Of a DNA stretch of 64,000 nt, positions 1 to 7,872 are shown in pieces. The translations under genes were made by a program, and so were the position numbers. Position 1 is the stretch's first letter; each line of letters opens with the position of its first letter. A model generated the notes under the pieces. It searched no databases and had not been told where the DNA came from. It saw nothing but the letters and a program-made list of their open reading frames with translations. Source of the stretch: Thraustochytrium sp. TN22 (lineage: Eukaryota > Sar > Bigyra > Thraustochytrida > Thraustochytriidae); NCBI GenBank assembly GCA_013306675.1, contig JABLUY010000030.1, positions 112,302-176,301 of the forward strand, in the 5' to 3' direction.

Positions 1-1108
1 CAGCACATGGAGGCGGGCGGCGCTGCGAGCGTCCGGGCTGCGAGAAGTCTGCCCAACGTGGCGGCCTCCCCTTTTGCTGTGCGCACGGAGGCGGGAAGCG
101 CTGCCAGCGTGTTGGCTGCGACAAGTCTGCCGTAAGTGGCGGCCTCCCCTTTTGCAAGGCCCATGGAGGCGGACCGCGCTGTCAAGACGCAAATTGTAAC
201 AAGTCTGCCGTAAGTGGCGGCCTCCCGTTTTGCAAAGCACATGGAGGCGGAACGCGCTGTCAAGACGCAGATTGTGACAAGCCTGCCGCAAGTGGCGGCC
301 TCCCGTTTTGCATCGCCCATGGAGGCGGAGCGCGCTGTCGCAACGCAGATTGCGACAAGGCGGTCGCAGGCGGCGGCCTCCCCTTTTGCATTGCCCATGG
401 AGGCGGGCGGCGCTGCGAGCGTCCGGGCTGCGACAAGGCGGTCGCAGGCGGCGGCCTCCCCTTTTGCAAGGCCCATGGAGGCGGGCGGCGCTGCGAGCGT
501 CCGGGCTGCGACAAGGCGGTCTTCGGCGGCGGCCTCCCGTATTGCTGTGCGCACGGGGGCGGGAGGCGCTGCGAGCGCGTGGGCTGCGAAAAGCACGTCC
601 AAAGTGGCGGCCTCCCGTTTTGCAAAGCACATGGAGGCGGACGGCGCTGCCGGCGTTCGGGCTGCGACAAGGCGGTCCAAAACGGCGGCCTCCCCTTTTG
701 CTGTGCGCACGGAGGCGGGAGGCGCTGCCAGCGTGTGGGCTGCGAAAAGCTTGTCCGAAGTGGCGGCCTCCCATTTTGCAAGGCCCATGGAGGCGGACGG
801 CGCTGCGAGCGTCCGGGCTGCGACAAGGCGGTCCAAAGCGGCGGCCTTCCCTTTTGCATTGCACACGGAGGCGGGAAGCGCTGCCAGCGTGTGGGCTGCG
901 ACAAGTCTGCCGTAAGTGGCGGCCTCCCCTTTTGCTGCGCGCACGAGGGCGGGAGGCGCTGCCAGCGTGAGGGTTGCGAGAAGCTTGTCCGAAGTGGCAG
1001 CCTCCCGTTCTGCTATTCGCACGGGGGCGGGAGGCACTGCCAGCGTGAGGGTTGCGAAAAGTTTGTCCGAAGTGGCAGCCTCCAGTTCTGCTATTCGCAC
1101 GGGGGCGG
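1..1108 (+). repeat. 78-bp coding minisatellite, upstream array
   Basis: About 14 head-to-tail 78-bp units encode the 26-residue Cys/His repeats. Adjacent units differ at many sites, while units 7-9 (484-718) match 2332-2566 in the second array with no mismatch seen by eye over 235 bp. This suggests recent exchange between the arrays. Confidence 0.85.
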
Positions 1109-1115
1109 GAAGTGA
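1..1115 (+). CDS. Cys/His 26-residue repeat protein, upstream paralogue (5' partial)
   Basis: The frame is open from base 3 to a TGA at 1113-1115, so the gene begins before the window; the GTG near 579 is not a start. The visible part is about 14 tandem 26-residue units of the form C-x4-C-x11-C-x2-H followed by GGG and a basic pair. Each has one conserved Lys after the second Cys and a GGLPFC core. This spacing suggests a small zinc-binding knuckle. Such repeats are known from stramenopile proteins annotated 'WRKY transcription factor 19-like', usually without a WRKY domain; their function is not established. The last two units are divergent (GSLPFC, GSLQFC) and the protein stops after GGGK. 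It is a tandem paralogue of the next gene, sharing repeats and about 100 bp of 3' flank. Zinc binding and any nuclear role are inference. Confidence 0.8.
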   Translation, partial: AHGGGRRCERPGCEKSAQRGGLPFCCAHGGGKRCQRVGCDKSAVSGGLPFCKAHGGGPRCQDANCNKSAVSGGLPFCKAHGGGTRCQDADCDKPAASGGLPFCIAHGGGARCRNADCDKAVAGGGLPFCIAHGGGRRCERPGCDKAVAGGGLPFCKAHGGGRRCERPGCDKAVFGGGLPYCCAHGGGRRCERVGCEKHVQSGGLPFCKAHGGGRRCRRSGCDKAVQNGGLPFCCAHGGGRRCQRVGCEKLVRSGGLPFCKAHGGGRRCERPGCDKAVQSGGLPFCIAHGGGKRCQRVGCDKSAVSGGLPFCCAHEGGRRCQREGCEKLVRSGSLPFCYSHGGGRHCQREGCEKFVRSGSLQFCYSHGGGK

Positions 1116-1619
1116 TGCGAACTCCATGCGTGTGATCGTATAGCGGTCGCCCGAAGCTACTAGTGCTGCTCGCACGCTGCGAGCCTCGGCGCGGGCTGAA
1201 TTGATTGACTCAAGCTGCGAGTATCGAATCATTTGTTTCTGTCACCTCAAGTCTTGGGGGATGCCGCGCCTCAACCGCGAGGAGCTCCTGCGCCGCCGCT
1301 CGCCGCGCGCCGACGGCCCCGCGCGCAAGCTCTGCCTCGCGCGGCTGGTTGGCGTCTGTCGCCGCGCCGCCAGCGAGGCGAGGCCTCCCCGCATCCTAAC
1401 TACTTCCCGTTAGGTTGTCAGATAGCGCCAAGCAGGGCGTGGAAAAACCCGCCGCCGCGATCAAGCCGCGAGCAAAGCGCGATCGAGGCGGCGCGCGGCG
1501 AGCGCAGTCGTCGCGAGCGGAGCGCAGTCGGGCGGCGCGGCACTGTGCGGCGCGGCGGGGACAGTAGCCGCCGGCCCGAGCGCGCCCGCGAGCGAGCGAG
1601 CGAGGCGGAGGAGGGAGGC
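1116..1619. other. Intergenic: eroded last repeat and GC-rich leader of next gene
   Basis: Bases 1116-1197 align with the C-terminal coding tail that follows the second paralogue, up to a shared 'cgctgcgagcctcg' stretch and TGA, but in-frame stops break it. The similarity continues to about 1280 and so marks the end of the duplicated unit. From about 1400 the DNA becomes very GC-rich. It carries a GAGC run (about 1590-1605) just before the ATG at 1620. No separate gene is seen. Confidence 0.6.
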
Positions 1620-3620
1620 ATGGCGCCGCGAGGCCTCCTGGCGTGGCTGCGGTACGGCAAGCGCCCGGAGGACGCGCGCGAGGAGGACGCGCAGGCCGCG
1701 GGCGAGAGGCCTGCAGCGCCGGCCGGAAAGGAGGCGGGCACACCGGCGCAGGCAGCGGCGCGCGACGAGGTGATTGTGCTGGATGGCGACTCGGAGGACG
1801 AGGCTGCGCTGGAGCAGGAGATGGGGCCGGAGGCGGAGCCGCGAAAGCGTGGCGCCAAACGCGCTGCGGATGCCTCGGTGGCAGCGCAGAGCAAGCGCAG
1901 CCGGCATGCGGCGACCGAAGATCTCGGTGTCGGCCATTCTGAAGCGCTGGAGATGGCCGATGTTGACCCCGAAATGGAGCACGGACGGCGTGACGAGGAG
2001 CTGGCGGCCCTGGTGAAGCTGGAGACTGCGGGGCAGTTCGTGGATATCGAGCAGCACGAGGCTTTGTGGCGCCCGGTGAGCAACTTTGTGAAGATGGAGG
2101 TGCTGGCCGCTGCAGATGATGCCGCTGCGGCTACTTTCTGTGAGGAGCGAGCTGCATCGAGCTCAAGCGAGCGGTTGGCCACTTCGACGACGCGCAACAA
2201 AGGAAAGGAGTGCTCGAAGAAGGAAGGATCGAGGAGCAGCCGCCATGAGGGTGAGCAGCGCTGGGAGAACCTGGACGATAAGGAGCAAAGCCGACGCGCC
2301 GGCCTCCTCTTTCGCAAGATCGGTGGAGGCCGGCGGCGCTGCGAGCGTCCGGGCTGCGACAAGGCGGTCTTCGGCGGCGGCCTCCCGTATTGCTGTGCGC
2401 ACGGGGGCGGGAGGCGCTGCGAGCGCGTGGGCTGCGAAAAGCACGTCCAAAGTGGCGGCCTCCCGTTTTGCAAAGCACATGGAGGCGGACGGCGCTGCCG
2501 GCGTTCGGGCTGCGACAAGGCGGTCCAAAACGGCGGCCTCCCCTTTTGCTGTGCGCACGGAGGCGGAAAGCGCTGCCAGCGTGATGGCTGCGACAAGGCG
2601 GTCTTCGGCGGCGGCCTCCCCTTTTGCATCGCCCATGGAGGCGGGCGGCGCTGCGAGCGTCCGGGCTGCGACAAGGCGGTCCCTGGGGGCGGCCTCCCCT
2701 ATTGCTGTGCGCACGGGGGCGGGAGGCGCTGCGAGCGTGTGGGCTGCGAAAGGCTTGTGCAAAATGGCGGCCTCCCGTTTTGCAAAGCACATGGAGGCGG
2801 AAGGCGCTGTCAAGACGCAGATTGTGACAAGCCTGCCGCAAGTGGCGGCCTCCCGTTTTGCAAAGCACATGGAGGCGGGCGGCGCTGCGAGCGTCCGGGC
2901 TGCGAGAAGTCTGCCCAAAGTGGCGGCCTCCCCTTTTGCTGTGCGCACGGAGGCGGAAAGCGCTGCCAGCGTGATGGCTGCGACAAGGCGGTCTTCGGCG
3001 GCGGCCTCCCCTTTTGCATCGCCCATGGAGGCGGGCGGCGCTGCGAGCGTCCGGGCTGCGACAAGGCGGTCCCTGGGGGCGGCCTCCCCTATTGCTGTGC
3101 GCACGGGGGCGGGAGGCGCTGCGAGCGTGTGGGCTGCGAAAGGCTTGTGCAAAATGGCGGCCTCCCGTTTTGCAAAGCACATGGAGGCGGAAGGCGCTGT
3201 CAAGACGCAGATTGTGACAAGCCTGCCGCAAATGGCGGCCTCCCGTTTTGCAAAGCACATGGAGGCGGGCGGCGCTGCGAGCGTCCGGGCTGCGAGAAGT
3301 CTGCCCAAAGTGGCGGCCTCCCCTTTTGCTGTGCGCACGGAGGCGGAAAGCGCTGCCAGCGTGATGGCTGCGACAAGGTGGTCGCAGGTGGCGGCCTCCC
3401 CTTTTGCAGGGCCCATGGAGGCGGGCGGCGCTGCGAGCGTCCGGGCTGCGACAAGTGTGCCGCACGTGGCGGCCTTCCCTTTTGCTGTGCGCACGGAGGC
3501 GGGAAGCGCTGCCAGCGTGTGGGCTGCGAAAGGCACGTCAGAGGTGGTGGCCTCCCCTTCTGCGTCGCCCATGGAGGCGGAGCGCGCTGTCAAGACGCAG
3601 GTTGCGACAAGGCGGCCTAA
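1620..3620 (+). CDS. SIM-containing Cys/His repeat protein, downstream paralogue
   Basis: The ATG at 1620 gives 666 residues; it is preferred over upstream non-ATG starts because the protein-like sequence begins there. Residues 1-240 are charged and probably disordered. They hold a textbook SUMO-interacting motif, VIVLD (51-55) followed by acidic GDSEDE. Basic nuclear-localisation-like clusters (KRGAKR, SKRSRH) follow, then two SUMO-acceptor consensus sites, VKLE and VKME. From about residue 240 come 16 full C-x4-C-x11-C-x2-H units and a half unit, ending at TAA. The likely role is a nuclear scaffold or regulator that binds SUMO and is itself sumoylated; this is inference from motifs. Its array has an internal 390-bp (5-unit) duplication. 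Beyond the TAA the repeat coding continues in decayed form, so this end may be a recent truncation. Confidence 0.85.
   Translation: MAPRGLLAWLRYGKRPEDAREEDAQAAGERPAAPAGKEAGTPAQAAARDEVIVLDGDSEDEAALEQEMGPEAEPRKRGAKRAADASVAAQSKRSRHAATEDLGVGHSEALEMADVDPEMEHGRRDEELAALVKLETAGQFVDIEQHEALWRPVSNFVKMEVLAAADDAAAATFCEERAASSSSERLATSTTRNKGKECSKKEGSRSSRHEGEQRWENLDDKEQSRRAGLLFRKIGGGRRRCERPGCDKAVFGGGLPYCCAHGGGRRCERVGCEKHVQSGGLPFCKAHGGGRRCRRSGCDKAVQNGGLPFCCAHGGGKRCQRDGCDKAVFGGGLPFCIAHGGGRRCERPGCDKAVPGGGLPYCCAHGGGRRCERVGCERLVQNGGLPFCKAHGGGRRCQDADCDKPAASGGLPFCKAHGGGRRCERPGCEKSAQSGGLPFCCAHGGGKRCQRDGCDKAVFGGGLPFCIAHGGGRRCERPGCDKAVPGGGLPYCCAHGGGRRCERVGCERLVQNGGLPFCKAHGGGRRCQDADCDKPAANGGLPFCKAHGGGRRCERPGCEKSAQSGGLPFCCAHGGGKRCQRDGCDKVVAGGGLPFCRAHGGGRRCERPGCDKCAARGGLPFCCAHGGGKRCQRVGCERHVRGGGLPFCVAHGGGARCQDAGCDKAA
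2533..3378 (+). repeat. 390-bp (5 x 78 bp) tandem block duplication
   Basis: Sequence 2533-2988 recurs at 2923-3378 with a single difference noticed by eye (near 3232). The period is exactly five repeat units, so the reading frame is kept. It is the signature of recent unequal crossing-over. Assembly collapse or expansion of this block is a real possibility. Confidence 0.85.
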
Positions 3621-3828
3621 GGCGGCGGCCTTCATTCTTGCTGCGCGCACGGAGGCGGGAGACGCTGCCAGCGTTCGGGCTGCGAGAAGCTCGTCAAAAG
3701 CTGGCGGCCTCCCCTTCTGCTATGCGCACCGGGGCAGGAAGTGGTGCAAACTCGATGGGTGCGATCGTAGAGCGGTGGGCCGGACCTCCTGTTGCTGCTC
3801 GCACGCTGCGAGCCTCGACATGGGCTGA
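3621..3828 (+). pseudogene. Decayed C-terminal repeats of the downstream paralogue
   Basis: Immediately after the TAA the same frame reads another unit with Cys/His ligands (CCAHGGGRRC). A one-base insertion near 3700 then moves the frame. The last unit continues (GGLPFCYAH) into CDGCDRR-like and CCCSHAASL residues and ends at TGA 3826-3828. The matching stretch after the upstream paralogue is also broken. I read this as an ancestral C-terminus now outside the reading frame. A splice event restoring it is possible, but no good GT-AG pair was seen. Confidence 0.6.
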
Positions 3829-4480
3829 ACTGATTGATGCAAGCTGCGAGTAACGAACGGTTTATTTCTGTCAAGAATCACCCCAAGCTTTTAGAGATGC
3901 CGCGCTTCAGCCTGGCCGCCCCTCCCTTTCGCGTTCAGCGTTCAGTGCAGGCTGCGAACCCGGGCAACCCTGCAGGGCAGCACGTAGCACGAGCGCCGCG
4001 AACCTTGAGACTGCGCCAAGCTGGAGCACGTAAGCCCAGCGTCGCGATCCAAGCAATCCTTTGAAACCTTTGAGGCACACGCCATCAGGTCGTGAACAGA
4101 ATCAACGAGACCTTGTCCAGTTGTTCGATCGCGGGGTCTCGATCCCTTCGAGTGTCGCAGTCGTCAGCTAACGAACGATCCACGAAAACGGAGCGCGAGC
4201 CGCCAAGTAGTACTGGTACCACGAAAGCTTCGCACCCAAGATAGTAGACGCAACGCACGTTTGAGTCTCTGCCGAGGTACTCGTCTCACATCGTGGGCTT
4301 GCGTTTCATGCAACCAAGCTCTCGGAACACGGCCTGCCAGAGTCGGCGCCAACTCGGCGGGCAAGGTCGCCGCGTGCATGCGCTCAGCCATGCGCCTTTA
4401 TTTACAGCGTTGCTCAGCCTGATCATGATGCGGCGCCCTGAGCAACTTCGTCCTCGGCCCAGGAGGGAGGGCTAGTTTCC

Positions 4481-4517
4481 CCCCTAAAGGCAACGGGGTT
4501 TGTCTAACCTTTAAGGG
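4481..4517. other. Imperfect inverted repeat (10-bp stem, 17-nt loop)
   Basis: CCCCTAAAGG (4481-4490) pairs with CCTTTAAGGG (4508-4517) at nine of ten positions. It is an isolated hairpin in non-coding DNA; no function can be assigned. Confidence 0.4.
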
Positions 4518-4713
4518 TGCCGGCACGCGGGCAGACCTACAACCGCGTGGCGCCCAGTCGGAGGTGGCGCACGGCGTGCGTGGTCGCGCAGCACCAGGAG
4601 AGGGAGGGCGGCCAGCGCGCGAGCGGCTGGACGCGACCCCTCTTTCTCCTTCTCTCTTTTCTTCCTTGTTTGTTCTTGCCTTCTGTTCCTAGGAAGCTAG
4701 TTCGGTCAGGCAG

Positions 4714-4736
4714 GGCTCACCCCTTCGGGGCGAGCC
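4714..4736. other. Hairpin with C(UUCG)G-type loop
   Basis: GGCTC and GAGCC arms flank a CCC-CTTCGG-GG core, giving a stem capped by a UUCG tetraloop with one small internal loop. It could be part of a transcribed RNA or a chance GC-rich palindrome. Confidence 0.35.
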
Positions 4737-5905
4737 GCCGCGGCCTCCTCTCTCCCAAATTACACTCTGTGGCTCCGAAGGAGCTCAGCTCCCTCTGTGC
4801 AGGCGACAGTCGCGCACTAAGCCCCGCCCCAAGGGAAGCACCCCAAAGACATTGCTCGTCTCCTTCTCAGATGACTTCACTCGCCGGCTCGGCTGCACGT
4901 GAGCCGCAGCGTCTTCGCGCGCACCGCGGTGCTCGTTTGCCAGGCCGCTGTGCTCGGCTCCCAGTCAGTTGAGCGAAGCGCGAACTTAGACTCCGAGGCC
5001 GCAGCTTGTTTGGCCGGACCGTGGATGTGCTCGGCCCAGGACTGCAAGAACGAGTCCAAGCCCGGATTCGAACTTGAAAACAAATGCAACTTGAACGCGC
5101 TGGCCAGCTCCACGCGGTGTGGCGAAGGCCGTGCGAGGCGAGTGGAAGCGGCTGCGAGCGGCCGCGAGAGCGGGGAGTGGGAGATCCGCCCGCTCGAAGG
5201 CTTGCTAGATTGACAGGCTCATGCAGTGGCCTGGGTTCTAAGGTTCGGTTTCCTTGCCGATGGTAGTACCCTGGTAGTAGTCAGCCAGGCAGCAGACCGA
5301 GCACCGAGACCGCGAGAGCGTCGGTGTTGTTCACCGCTCGCTCGCCCGCCGCCACCGCTGGCTTCGAGTCCTTGATCGCGCCGCGGTACTGTCGTGCGAC
5401 AGCCTCGCATCGTGCGCTCGCTCGCCCGAAAGAGCGTCCGATCACGGCGCGCCACGCAGCTGCGAGCATGGCGTCTACGCAGAAGTGCTCGGACGCGCCG
5501 CCGCGTAATAGGCTAGCACTGGTCGCAGAGCACGGGTGTTGAACACGTCACGATCCGCCCCAGCCCCCGCAATGTCAGATCCTCTTCGTAGGTGTGCGTG
5601 CAGTGGGAGGCGGCGTCCTCGCTTGGCTTCAGGTGCACGGCCGCCAGAACCGAGCACATAGCCGAGTCGGGCCAAGTCGGCAACGCACCCGCGCTCGCCG
5701 GCGGCTCGACCGACTCTCGGCACAGACCAGACTGCTCCGGAGGCTCCTCTCGGCGCAGACTGCTCCTCCCGGCGAGCCTGCGCGGGCGCGCAGAACCAAT
5801 TGGACCCTTGCCGTCGAAGTGAGGCGGCTGCTGTCGCCGCAGCTGAGCAGCAGCAGCTGCGGCTCCTCGAGCAGCCCGGACAAACAAACCAAAGGGAGGA
5901 GCAGC

Positions 5906-7027
5906 ATGCGGGCGGCAGTAGCTTGGCTCGGGCTCGTGGCGATGACGGTGCTACTATGCACGGGGCAGGCGGCCCCGAGCGACGCCCAAAAGCTGCAGCT
6001 CACTGAGCTTCTGCAGCCGTATTTCGACTTCGTGATTCTCGAGCTGGGGGATAGGGAGTCTGCCTGCAGGCTTGGGGGTGACGGCCAAGAAAAGCGGGCC
6101 AAATTCCCCTCCACATTGGACAACAAGACAAAATTCCAAGAAGACCTCGGAGAACTCCTCGTAAGCGCGGTAGATTCCGCGTGTCCCAGAGCCTGGGAAG
6201 TGGCAAAGCGTGACTATGGCGTGTCTGACAACTTGGAGACATATGCTAAACTCGGAGCGGCCAAAGAAGACGTCGACACCCTGGGAAGGCTTGTGCGGTA
6301 CCTCAGCGGTGACAAATGGATGGCCCCGTTGACGATCTCCGAGATTTGGTCGCCAGGATCGCTAATGCCATGGCCTGAACGTCTCCTGCAGGTGCTGTCG
6401 ACGCGCAAGTGGTGTATCGGCAAAGAGAAGATCAAGGACTTCTCCGTCGCAATCCAGGCGCTCGCCTACAATTTGGGCGCTAGAATGTTCTACGGAGACG
6501 AAGTCTGGAAGAGCCTGTTTGAAGAGGCGTTCAAATCGATGCCTCAATTCTCGGATTGGACGTCGGAGAAGAGGTTATTCCGATTTTGGAGATCAGTTTT
6601 TGCCGGAATCCAAATGGGCGAAAACTGGTCAGAACCGCCCACGTCCACAAACACAAGTACAGCGACGGCTGCGAACACGGAGATGCGCGTCGCTCCCACA
6701 GCGCAGACAACGGTCTTGACGACATGCGACGAGATGGTAAAACGCTTGAAGGACTTCGCGACTACAAGGGGAGGTGACTCGATGTCACCACTGGGCACTG
6801 AGACATCGTCGGTGCCCAGTGGGCAGCACTTTGAGCCTTTCCGAACCACAACCACGACCACGACCACGACCAAGACGGAGCTATTGAACAACAGCCCCGG
6901 CACCTTGGTGCAGCAGGGCCAGCGCGACGCTGCGGCGCTCCGAGGTGGTGTTCGCGCTAGTGTCATGGATGCGCTTGCGCACCGCGACGAGGCAGACCTT
7001 CGCTCAGACGATGTAGGCTCAGGCTGA
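5906..7027 (+). CDS. Secreted orphan protein with Thr-rich linker
   Basis: I do not recognise this 373-residue protein. The ATG at 5906 starts a clear signal peptide (hydrophobic core WLGLVAMTVLLC, probable cleavage after GQAAPSDA). The mature part (about 30-250) is mixed alpha-helical, rich in Trp/Phe/Leu, and has three widely spaced cysteines (DRESACRL, SACPRAW, RKWCIG). A Thr/Ser-rich stretch follows, including nine consecutive Thr, then a hydrophilic tail that contains a fourth cysteine (TTCDEM) at its start. No transmembrane anchor or GPI signal is seen at the C-terminus. Base and codon use differ from the neighbours: third positions are often A or T and the region looks clearly less GC-rich. 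That fits recent acquisition or weak translational selection. It is probably an extracellular or lumenal protein; the function is unknown. Confidence 0.75.
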   Translation: MRAAVAWLGLVAMTVLLCTGQAAPSDAQKLQLTELLQPYFDFVILELGDRESACRLGGDGQEKRAKFPSTLDNKTKFQEDLGELLVSAVDSACPRAWEVAKRDYGVSDNLETYAKLGAAKEDVDTLGRLVRYLSGDKWMAPLTISEIWSPGSLMPWPERLLQVLSTRKWCIGKEKIKDFSVAIQALAYNLGARMFYGDEVWKSLFEEAFKSMPQFSDWTSEKRLFRFWRSVFAGIQMGENWSEPPTSTNTSTATAANTEMRVAPTAQTTVLTTCDEMVKRLKDFATTRGGDSMSPLGTETSSVPSGQHFEPFRTTTTTTTTTKTELLNNSPGTLVQQGQRDAAALRGGVRASVMDALAHRDEADLRSDDVGSG

Positions 7028-7872
7028 GGGTGTAGCCTGCAATTAGATCTATAACTCCGCGATGTCGTTTCAGCTCGGGGGCGGCAGGAAATCTTGTTTG
7101 CTGTCGTAGGTCCTGCCAGGCTGCGGGCGGACTCACGGTAGAAAGTTGTGAAGCAGACGACAGTGACAAGAGCCGTACTAACCTCACGGTCGACCAGGCA
7201 GATGCTGCCGAGATCACTCCAAGGTTGCGGCATGTTCCCCCAAGAGGCTGTCTGTCCTTCATTTTACCATTTTACATCACTGTCTTCCACTCCGTGCCGC
7301 GCATGAAAGTTGCCGCATCGGAGTGCGCCTCTTCCGCATCGCGCAGCGACAAGTGGTTCAGGCTTTCCATGCCGCATCGGAGTGCGTCTCTTCCGCATCG
7401 CGCAGCGACAAGTGGTTCAACCTTTCCATGCATCCTCTTGCTGCGCCCTGTCCTTTGCCGAACGGCGGCATCACGGTGCATCATGCATGCCCCGTGCTTC
7501 AACGCGCCTTGTCAACCCCGCACGGACTCCGACCGCAACTGCAGTGGCAACTTGAATGCACCATCCGAGTCGTGATCGCGGTCCGCGCAGCGCCGCCGCC
7601 GCCGCCGCCGCGCACAGGGGAGGTATCATGATGCGGTAGTGTTGACTGCGGCTGCTGTGATGAGAGTGCAGTGCAGTGCCAGCGCGTGCCAGCAGCCAGG
7701 CTGCAATGCAAGTTCACTACTACCACTCAGTAACCACTGTCGATCCGAGTCGGCGCGTGCCGGCCGTGGCGCACGCGCCGGGTCAGAAAGCGAGGTGGGC
7801 TGGGCTGCAATCGGCGGAGCCGCTCGGCCAGGGCGGGCAGAGCAGCATCGGGGTCTGCGAGCGTGCGGCAGG
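7028..7872. other. Intergenic region with short tandem duplication
   Basis: No protein-like frame is visible. The segment holds a 59-bp tandem duplication (7312-7429), a GCC run near 7590-7610 and a purine/GC-rich leader before the ATG at 7873. Confidence 0.5.
7312..7429 (+). repeat. 59-bp direct tandem duplication
   Basis: Bases 7312-7370 are repeated at 7371-7429 with about three differences. Both copies begin GCCGCATCGGAGTGCG and end CTTTCCAT. Confidence 0.85.

Larger units (their letters stand above)
3829..5905. other. 2.1-kb intergenic region without a recognisable gene
   Basis: The first about 80 bp are duplicated 3' flank shared with 1198-1280. The remainder is less GC-rich than the genes, and its frames have no protein-like composition. 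It holds two hairpin-forming sequences (listed separately) and pyrimidine-rich tracts near 4640-4680. The last 200 bp should contain the promoter and leader of the secreted protein at 5906. Confidence 0.5.

Noticed and set aside
214-970. Alternative frames across the Cys/His repeat arrays (both strands)
   Set aside because: Any frame through a 78-bp repeat stays open. Only one frame gives conserved Cys/His ligands with synonymous variation between units.
1-1108. Repeat array considered as CRISPR or satellite
   Set aside because: Units are contiguous 78-bp coding repeats without spacers and keep a reading frame, in a eukaryotic genome.
1233-1619. N-terminal extension of the SIM/Cys-His protein from 1233
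   Set aside because: There is no ATG in that part of the frame, and the sequence corresponds to duplicated 3' flank plus GC-rich leader.
5048-5075. GGATTCGAACTT resembling a tRNA T-arm on the minus strand
   Set aside because: The five flanking bases on each side do not pair and no acceptor or D-arm could be placed.
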